Assembly: GCA_964388955.1 (NCBI GenBank) | Contig: CAYMCO010000036.1 | Span: 1-57,335 of the forward strand | DNA: 57,335 nt | From: CAYMCO01 sp964388955 | GTDB lineage: Bacteria > Chloroflexota > Anaerolineae > Anaerolineales > E44-bin32 | Reading direction: 5' to 3' | Shown: positions 51,097-57,335 of the stretch, piece by piece | How positions within the stretch are numbered: position 1 is the first letter of the stretch | Layout of the letters: each line of letters opens with the position of its first letter | Notes under the pieces: generated by a model | What the model was told of the DNA's origin: nothing | The model's input: only the letters and a program-made list of their open reading frames with translations | Databases searched by the model: none | Program-made: the position numbers and the translations under genes

Positions 51097-53142
51097 TTAC
51101 TCCTCAGCCCCGACCACCGTCACCTTCCCAACAAGGGCACCCGCTGTGGAGCCCACGGGCCGAAGCACTCGCACGGGTTCTTCGCGTATTCCGCCGCGGT
51201 AGAGCACAACCCGAACCTGATATTCGCCGGGTTGAACGGCTCGCGGCGCCAACCCGTCATACGTCTCGCGGTAGATTTCTCCCGGGCTCCAAAGGCTTGT
51301 CGGGAATGACCCCCCGCCGAGCCAGTGGCTGTGCAGCCAGATGGGAAATCCGCCCCTTGTAACCACACCCCCCTGCTCATCTGTGAAGAGCACATCCACC
51401 CAGTAGCCGTCGTGCACCGGAGCATCGATTGTCCAATAGTAGCTGGCATGAAATGCAGATCCGATTTCGATCGGATCTGGACCTAGCTCGAACCCCTCCA
51501 ACCGCAGTCCGCCCTCAAACTCAACCTTCACCTGCGCAGCCCCTGGCACTGCCTCGACCGACAGATCTGGGGGTTCGGTTATCGCCATATACAGCATCCC
51601 CTGGGGGACGAGCAGGTCTTTGAATTCGGGCAACGGGCGGCTCGGCGTGGTGAAGCTCTGGATAACATAGGGGGCGACCAGCTGCAATTGATCCGGGGGA
51701 ATCTCCAACCGCGGCGTGTCCTCCGCGCTGACCGCCACATACACCGGCGCACCTGCCTGCAGCAATCCGTCCAGAAATCGGATCTGGTCCAATTCTGGAT
51801 CAGAAATCGCGGGCAGCAGCGCGACCTCGGTCCCCACTCCTTCCACCAATTGGAGGTACTTCATCGGCGCCCAGCTCCAGAAATCCGCCAGCACGATCTC
51901 GTCCGGCCTAGCTCGGGTGAGAGCAAATCGAGCAAAGTCCCTGGCGTCACGATGCGCGCTCCGATTCAGACGGGGGTAATTGCGCCTCGCCAGATAGGCC
52001 GGCATCACTAGCGAAAGACAGGCGATCAGGATGACGCTCAATTGCGGTAGGCGTCCCCTCCCAAGACCCAAGGCACCCGCTCTTGAGCTGCCTCGGACCT
52101 CCCGTACTGCCCACGCGATCCCGCAGCCGATCCATATGACCGCCATCAGATAGATGGGCTGGAAGTAATTGTAGATGTTGTGGATTCCGTATGCGGAGAC
52201 CATGACCAGCGCCGTCCCCACAACCATCAGCGTGCAAATAAAGGTCTCTTCGCGCCTGCGCGCCAGCTCCCACCCCCCGAGTGCGGCAAGCAGCAAGCCG
52301 GGGATCGTCAGTTCATAGATCGGATACCGGGTCAGCACAGCCCACCAGACCTGGAAGTCGGCGCCTGTGCGGAATGGGTTGACAAAGGAGCTCGAACGGG
52401 CGGCGCCCGTGGTGATCATGCGTACAAGAGTGAGCGGGTCGCTGGCATCGGCCCACATGTAGGCGGGATCCCCCGCGGCGCGCAAAGGCAGATATAGGTT
52501 GATAGAAAAGCCTGTCAGGAAGGCAGCAGCCATGGCGGCGAAGGCCCTGGGATTCCACCCCTCCGGGTCGGCTCTCATTTGGCGCCAGATCAAGTAGGCG
52601 GAGGGAAGCGCCATGACCGCGATCAGGTGATGATTTCCGAAGCCCAGCCCGAACACGAAGAGCGCCCAGAGTAGGTTCTTCCTTTCCCCCCTCCCCCGCC
52701 ATCGAAGGAGAAGCAGAAGGATCAACAAGGTGAGGAATGCGTTCAAATCGTAGGAGATCGCCCAAGTGGCATTGGACCACAATGTGGAGGAGAAAGCGAC
52801 CGTGAGCGCCCCGACCCAGGCCGAGATGCGACTCGATGTGATGTGCCAGATGATGACGAACGTCAGGGCAACCGTCAGCGCCCCAGAGACGGCCGAGAGC
52901 AGATTGACCCGGTAGGCGGGATCTCCGAGAGGCAGTAAGGTGAACAGCTTCCCCAGCAGTATAAAGAGCGGATAGCCGGTGTTGTGGGCGATGCCAAGGA
53001 CTGTGGCGGCCGTGGCGAACTCCCCCATGTCGTACCACATGACCGTCGGAGCCAAGCTGCGAACATAGACGGCGAGGGCGATCGTCGCGCACAAGCCGGC
53101 CTGGAATCTCGGCCTGGAAACCAATCTGCGCAACAGAGCCAT
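51097..53142 (-). CDS. DUF2723 GT-C-type membrane protein
   Basis: A 681-residue polytopic protein with about ten membrane helices in the first 400 residues and a soluble C-terminal domain (about 400-680). The diagnostic N-terminal loop WYDMGEFATAATVLGIAHNTGYPLF, with its Asp/Glu and HNTGYPL, defines DUF2723. The family has a GT-C (protein O-mannosyltransferase-like) fold and is presumed to use lipid-linked sugars. The acceptor is unknown; surface pilins or proteins are a guess. The C-terminal beta domain (DLSVEAVPGAAQVKVEFEGG) may bind carbohydrate. GGAGG lies 9 nt ahead of the ATG. Confidence 0.8.
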   Translation of the reverse strand: MALLRRLVSRPRFQAGLCATIALAVYVRSLAPTVMWYDMGEFATAATVLGIAHNTGYPLFILLGKLFTLLPLGDPAYRVNLLSAVSGALTVALTFVIIWHITSSRISAWVGALTVAFSSTLWSNATWAISYDLNAFLTLLILLLLLRWRGRGERKNLLWALFVFGLGFGNHHLIAVMALPSAYLIWRQMRADPEGWNPRAFAAMAAAFLTGFSINLYLPLRAAGDPAYMWADASDPLTLVRMITTGAARSSSFVNPFRTGADFQVWWAVLTRYPIYELTIPGLLLAALGGWELARRREETFICTLMVVGTALVMVSAYGIHNIYNYFQPIYLMAVIWIGCGIAWAVREVRGSSRAGALGLGRGRLPQLSVILIACLSLVMPAYLARRNYPRLNRSAHRDARDFARFALTRARPDEIVLADFWSWAPMKYLQLVEGVGTEVALLPAISDPELDQIRFLDGLLQAGAPVYVAVSAEDTPRLEIPPDQLQLVAPYVIQSFTTPSRPLPEFKDLLVPQGMLYMAITEPPDLSVEAVPGAAQVKVEFEGGLRLEGFELGPDPIEIGSAFHASYYWTIDAPVHDGYWVDVLFTDEQGGVVTRGGFPIWLHSHWLGGGSFPTSLWSPGEIYRETYDGLAPRAVQPGEYQVRVVLYRGGIREEPVRVLRPVGSTAGALVGKVTVVGAEE

Positions 53143-53345
53143 CCGATGGGGCCTCCCTCAGGGGCCATTCTCCCACCCGGAGCGCGGTCCGAAAACCGAT
53201 CCGATGGTCCTGCCCCTCCCGGGTGGGGGTGGGAGAAGGCAATGCCTTCGCCCACCCAGCTCACCACGTGAGGATCACAAACTACGGGAGTCTTATCTGA
53301 TGAGCCCCCTGGGTGCCCCCTCCTCTGCGTCAAGCGGCCTGAAAC

Positions 53346-54461
53346 TCAGCCGAAATCGCCCCTGTCCTCATCCCCCATGCAAATTCCCAACGAGCGCGCG
53401 GTGCGCACTTCGTCGCTGTGGATATCCACACGCTTCGGCTTCGCCAACGCTTCCTTCAATGGAAGATCGGTGATGTCCTCCCCGTGGAGCGCCACCATCC
53501 GCCCGAAACCGCCGCGCTGCGCCAGCCGCACGACTTCAGAGCCGAATCGAGTCGCAAGAAAGCGGTCGAAGGAGGTGGGCGAGCCACCGCGCTGCAGATG
53601 GCCCAACACCGTAACCCGGGTCTCCATGCCCGTGGCCGTTTCGATTTCTGTGCCCACCTGACGGCCTATCCCTCCCAGGCGGGCCGCATAGATCTGATCG
53701 CCCTCCCGCCGATAGACTTGCTCCTCGCCTGCCGGATGCGCCCCTTCGGCCGCAGCGACGATGCTGAAATGCCGCCCGGCGCGCTCGCGCGACTCGATTT
53801 TGGCCACCACAGGAGCATAGCGGAAAGGGATTTCCGGGATCAGGATCACATCCGCGCCGCCGGCGACGCCGGCATGCAGGGCGATGAACCCCGCGTCCCG
53901 CCCCATGAGCTCCACCACCATCACTCGGTGATGCGATTCGGCGGTGGTATGCAGCCGGTCGATGGCCTCAGTTGCGGTTTCCACCGCTGTGTCGAAGCCG
54001 AAGGTGAAATCCGTGCCGCCAACGTCGTTGTCGATGGTCTTCGGCACCCCAACCACCGGGGAACCTTTTTCGTGCAATCCGAGTGTGATGTGCAGGGTGC
54101 CGTCGCCCCCGACAACTACCAAAGCATCCAAGTCGAGATCCTCAATCGCCGAGACCACCTGATCGGAAACATCCTCGACGACCTCTTTGCCATCCCTCAG
54201 CACCTTTCGTGCGAAGGGATTTCCCCGGCTGGCGGTGCCGAGTATGGTGCCGCCCCTCGGCAGAATGCCTCTCACGACATCCGGCACAAGCTCGATCACG
54301 CCCCCCGGCTCCAGCAGGCCGTCAAATCCATCCTTGATCCCGAGCACCTCACAACCAAAGTCGTTGTGGGCGGTCTTCGTTACCGCGCGGATGACCGCAT
54401 TCAGGCCTGGCGCGTCCCCGCCCCCCGTCAATACCCCGATCCTTCTCATCTCCGCTGCCAT
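53346..54461 (-). CDS. pfkA: 6-phosphofructokinase
   Basis: Phosphorylates fructose 6-phosphate in glycolysis (371 aa). RIGVLTGGGDAPGLNAVIRA, VVVGGDGTLHITLGL, VPKTIDNDVGGTD, and VMVVELMGRDAGF with HLQRGGSPT are all present. The residue after GGD is Gly, as in ATP-dependent enzymes, while PKTIDND has the Lys usual in PPi or group III enzymes; the combination points to an ATP-using group III-type enzyme. The ATG at 54461 (GGAGG close ahead) is preferred; another ATG is at 54449. It lies 23 bp after a receiver protein gene. Confidence 0.93.
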   Translation of the reverse strand: MAAEMRRIGVLTGGGDAPGLNAVIRAVTKTAHNDFGCEVLGIKDGFDGLLEPGGVIELVPDVVRGILPRGGTILGTASRGNPFARKVLRDGKEVVEDVSDQVVSAIEDLDLDALVVVGGDGTLHITLGLHEKGSPVVGVPKTIDNDVGGTDFTFGFDTAVETATEAIDRLHTTAESHHRVMVVELMGRDAGFIALHAGVAGGADVILIPEIPFRYAPVVAKIESRERAGRHFSIVAAAEGAHPAGEEQVYRREGDQIYAARLGGIGRQVGTEIETATGMETRVTVLGHLQRGGSPTSFDRFLATRFGSEVVRLAQRGGFGRMVALHGEDITDLPLKEALAKPKRVDIHSDEVRTARSLGICMGDEDRGDFG

Positions 54462-54484
54462 ACCCCTCCCAGGCTCGCAACCCG

Positions 54485-55348
54485 CTAATGAGCCCGAACC
54501 TCGCCCCCCCAAAGGGCGATCGCAGCGCTCGCATAACGCATCGCTGCCCCCACCATCCTTCGCTCGCGAGGCGATCGCTCCAAGGTCGAGAAACCAGAGA
54601 AGATCAGCAGGCCACGGCTATTCTCCCCGATTTGCAGGGGGGCAAAACTGATCTGCCGGGCCCCCATCAGCGTCATCGCCTCTCCCAATGCCTTCCCTCC
54701 CGCCGCAGTCCGGATTCGATCGATGGGTACATTCAGGCGAGGATCGTCATGCTTGATAAGGAATCCGAACAACTCACCGGGACGGATGGGAAAGGGGCCC
54801 TTTCCGACTACCTCGAGGAATCGCCTCGCCTGCTGCTCCCCCTGCTCGCATGCGATGGCGATATGTTCCAGGGTGGAACCACGCACCGCGAGCAGCCACA
54901 CCAGATCCACATCCAGCATCGAAACGATGTCATGAGCGACTTTGACCATAGCCGGGTCGCCTGCGCCCCCCGGCCCGGCTCGCGCCAGCATCCAATTCCG
55001 TACCTGGGTGACCAGCTCAGAGTGGTTCATGGTCTTCCCCAAGAAGGCGTCGCCACCGGCCCGCTTGACCTGCGCCTCGATCTCGTCCCCCATCGCGGAG
55101 GAATAGAGCAGGATGGTCAGTTCGGCGGTGGCCGGGTCCGCTCGCAGGCGGCGGCACACTTCCAATCCATCCACCTCCGGCATCATGACGTCCACCAGCA
55201 TGATATCTGGCAGGCTGGCCTTCGCCAATTCCACGGCCTCAACGCCGGAGCTAGCTTTCGTGACTTCGAACCCATGGCGCCGAAAGACCAGCTCCAAGAA
55301 ATCCAGCACGCTCTGATTGTCGTCGACAATGACAATCCTACTGCTCAT
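54485..55348 (-). CDS. Receiver-GAF-like response regulator
   Basis: 287 residues: an N-terminal receiver (SRIVIVDDNQ, Asp 53 in IMLVDVMMPEVDG, FLGKTMNHSEL) and a C-terminal domain (about 130-280) with the alternating strand/helix pattern of a GAF domain (LLAVRGSTLEHIAI, SFAPLQIGENSRGLLIFSG). No DNA-binding domain. The ATG at 55348 overlaps the upstream gene by 11 bp; the longer frame reads through that gene. A ligand-binding adaptor role is an inference. Confidence 0.82.
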   Translation of the reverse strand: MSSRIVIVDDNQSVLDFLELVFRRHGFEVTKASSGVEAVELAKASLPDIMLVDVMMPEVDGLEVCRRLRADPATAELTILLYSSAMGDEIEAQVKRAGGDAFLGKTMNHSELVTQVRNWMLARAGPGGAGDPAMVKVAHDIVSMLDVDLVWLLAVRGSTLEHIAIACEQGEQQARRFLEVVGKGPFPIRPGELFGFLIKHDDPRLNVPIDRIRTAAGGKALGEAMTLMGARQISFAPLQIGENSRGLLIFSGFSTLERSPRERRMVGAAMRYASAAIALWGGEVRAH

Positions 55349-57293
55349 CCTGCCGCTCTTCCATACCCCGCAGCGAATCCAATCCTGCCACCCGCTCGGC
55401 TTCCGTGAAGTACTCCTGGTAGGACATCGCGCCGCTGGCTTCCAGTTCGCCCAGGTCGTACCCGAAACCTCCCAACCATTTCGCCAATGACCGTCTCCGT
55501 TCCTCGTCCGATAGTTGCTCTCCAGGTTCGAACCCAGTGTCATCCATCCGCATGCCGCAGATTGGGCAGTGAATCGCCTTGAAGGGATAAGTCATCGCCG
55601 TCGGCGGCCCCACCTCAGCAAGCACAAACCCACAATTGGCACATGGGGCATATTCTTTGTCTTTGCTTGCCGGAGCCCGGCGCGAGGAGCGCTTTGCCTC
55701 CCACCATCGCTCCAAGGGAAACAGGGCGATCCCCGACAACAGGCCCGCGACTCCGATCCCCAATCCGACGCTCGGCCAAGGCGTCCCGAACGGGTGATAC
55801 CTGGCCACAATCTGGTGCTCCCCGCTGGGGAGCTCGATCTTCAGCATATGCTGGAATGAACTGAAGGGCACCTGCTCGCCATCGATCGAAACCCGCCACC
55901 GAGGGGAATAGGTGTAGGAAATCAGCGCCTCCCGAATGGGTTTGGGGCTCAAGGAGGTGAAGGTGAAGCCATCGGACTCGGTCTGCCAGTCACGGACGGG
56001 CACCGGTTGATAAGTCACATCCTGGGACACGCCCGAGTTGCCCAGCACCTGTTCGCGTATGGCCTCCGGCACCCGATCGTCCCCGCTCAGTTGGGAATAA
56101 TAGAGGAAGTTGAAGCCGACGAACCATACCCGCCCCCGGCCGATCTCCCGATATCCGATGAAGGGATACCAGCGATCGTTGATCTCGACGCGCGCAATCA
56201 CTTCATCCAGTCCGTTGTATGTGGCGCCCGACCAGCCCTCCGGCGCGCGTCTGCTCAGATCCATCACAGGCGTGAGATCCTCGAACCCTGGCGCCCATTC
56301 GACGCGCACGTCCCCCATCGCCGACATGCGCAACACATCTACGCCGAGGAAATCGAGCGCCCTCCCGAAGGCCTCCTCCATGCCGCTGAGATCGACGACC
56401 AGCGTTCCTCCCCCTTCCACATACGATCGGATGCGCAACTCCTCTTGCGCCAAGTCAAAATCCGTACCCTCAAACCGATAGAGTGCCACGGCGGGATAGG
56501 CCTCCAAGAGGTCATCGGGCAATTGGGACAACCGGCTCCTTTCCGCTTCCTCGGCAAAGGGGAAGGTCCTGAGCATCGGTTCCGGTCGATCCCCGACCAC
56601 CAGCATGCGGTCCTCCGGGATTTCCTGCACAGGCGCCGCCGGGTGAGGATCCACCCATAAGCGGTAGCTTGGCACTCCGCCTTCCACGGGCGTGAAGCCC
56701 ATGCGCTCAACCGCCCCTTGAGCCGCCTGCGCCCCCGCCGCGCCGCCGCGCAGCAGCGCCATGCGCACATCCCATACCCCGAACAGGTGCTGCAGATAGT
56801 CGGGCCCCCAGGCCGTCGCGTCAAGATAGCGCCGGAGAGCTTGGTGGTGCGGGGTGTTTTCAAGCGCCCAGCCATTGATCAATGGAGCCGCCTGGCCCGC
56901 GAAGTAGACCTCAAGGCCATTCGGTTCCGGATAGCTCATGAGCGCCAGGCGACCGCCTCCCGTCTCTCGCTCCTCGATCTGAGCGCGCACTTCCGCCAGA
57001 GCAGAGGGGAAGCTTCCACCGTGGGTCAGCGACCAGGCGGGGGCGGCGTCCAGAACCACCATTCCGATGACGATCAGCATCCTGGCAGCCTTCGCCTTCT
57101 CGCGCATCGGAAGCAGCCCAGCCGCCGCCACGGGAAATGCGAACGCGGTGAAATTCAAGAAGCGCTCGGGAAGAAGCTGACCACTGAGCGGCAGCAAGCC
57201 GAAAAGCACACCGCTGGGCCCCAAAGAAAGCCACAGTCCCCCGAAACCAGCCGCGAGCCAGGCGTTTCGGCTTGGGTTGGGGTTTGCGTCTTG
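55338..57293 (-). pseudogene. 5'-truncated large membrane protein with C-terminal zinc ribbon
   Basis: The frame is open from 57293 to the stop at 55338. It begins in a hydrophobic stretch (NAWLAAGFGGLW, then LLPLSGQLLPERFLNFTAF) that looks like the last helices of a multi-pass protein of the YfhO / pyruvoyl-tetrahydropterin-synthase-related membrane family. A periplasmic part follows, with GGGTLVVDLSGMEEAFG and IGRGRVWFVGFNF, then another helix (about residue 490 counted from a TTG at 57224) and a cytoplasmic zinc ribbon (CANCGF and CPICGM). No ATG or SD start is visible, and DNA beyond about 57280 looks like an IS end, so the N-terminal membrane domain seems lost. A shorter TTG-initiated product cannot be excluded. 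Confidence 0.65.
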
Positions 57294-57335
57294 TCAAGTG
57301 GTGTAAATTCTGTGTACATCCTTGGCTGTCTAGAG
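57279..57335. mobile_element. Possible terminal end of an IS256/mutator-type insertion sequence
   Basis: The edge sequence GTCTTGTCAAGTGGTGTAAA (57288-57307), followed by TTCTGTGTACA, resembles terminal repeats of IS256-family elements. It starts where the coding frame of the neighbouring membrane protein stops making sense. The rest of the element is outside the window. Confidence 0.4.

Noticed and set aside
53418..54488. 356-codon open frame opposite pfkA
   Set aside because: Antisense to pfkA, which has all family motifs; no start context.

Overview
The window reads as chromosomal DNA of a GC-rich, monoderm-type bacterium, most likely a Chloroflexota (Anaerolineae-like) lineage. This is inferred from the gene mix: RicT/PSP1, a DUF2905 protein, a VorB/KorA-type 2-oxoacid:ferredoxin oxidoreductase, a T-box ahead of valS, a type IV pilus operon with no secretin genes, and intergenic DNA rich in 7-bp-phased repeats. 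No rRNA, tRNA or CRISPR array was seen.

Layout. 0.1-2.7 kb: molybdate ABC transporter modABC (+). 2.7-10.1 kb (-): a vitamin-B12-type binding protein with an S51-like partner, ricT, then a transcription unit nuoB-nuoCD-nuoI-small Cys protein-mrp that starts at a consensus promoter (TTGACA-N16-TATAAT). Divergent to it lie a SufR-like Fe-S regulator and an A-type Fe-S carrier (10.4-11.6 kb). 11.6-12.9 kb: an SH3 lipoprotein-like or membrane protein and a zinc-ribbon protein from overlapping divergent promoters. 13.0-15.7 kb (-): korD-A-B-C. 16.5-21.4 kb (-): a membrane-anchored class A beta-lactamase-like protein, then valS behind a T-box riboswitch with its own promoter. 21.5-29.0 kb: MscS channel, OsmC-like protein, PNPOx-like protein with a decayed second copy, repeats, ruvB-DUF2905-queA, then a structured leader ahead of an AIR-synthase-family gene, and a degenerate ImmA/IrrE-like protein.

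29.5-50.9 kb is the most distinctive part. Three sensor kinases (one with ten PAS domains) and stand-alone receivers are followed directly by a type IV pilus operon, pilB-pilC-two pseudopilins-a PilX-like protein fused to a six-bladed kelch-like propeller-pilN-pilO-pilM-pilD-pilT, and then by a separately promoted pilin. The last kinase overlaps pilB, so sensing and pilus production are probably coupled. An excisionase-type HTH gene lies before the third kinase, and a frameshifted paralogue lies before the first kinase. A CTGTAAG-N4-CTGTAAG direct repeat occurs both upstream of the signalling block and at the pilin promoter.

51.1-57.3 kb (-): a DUF2723 GT-C membrane protein, 6-phosphofructokinase, a receiver-GAF protein and the C-terminal part of a large membrane protein. 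The N-terminus of that last protein seems to be cut off by the end of an insertion sequence at the window edge.
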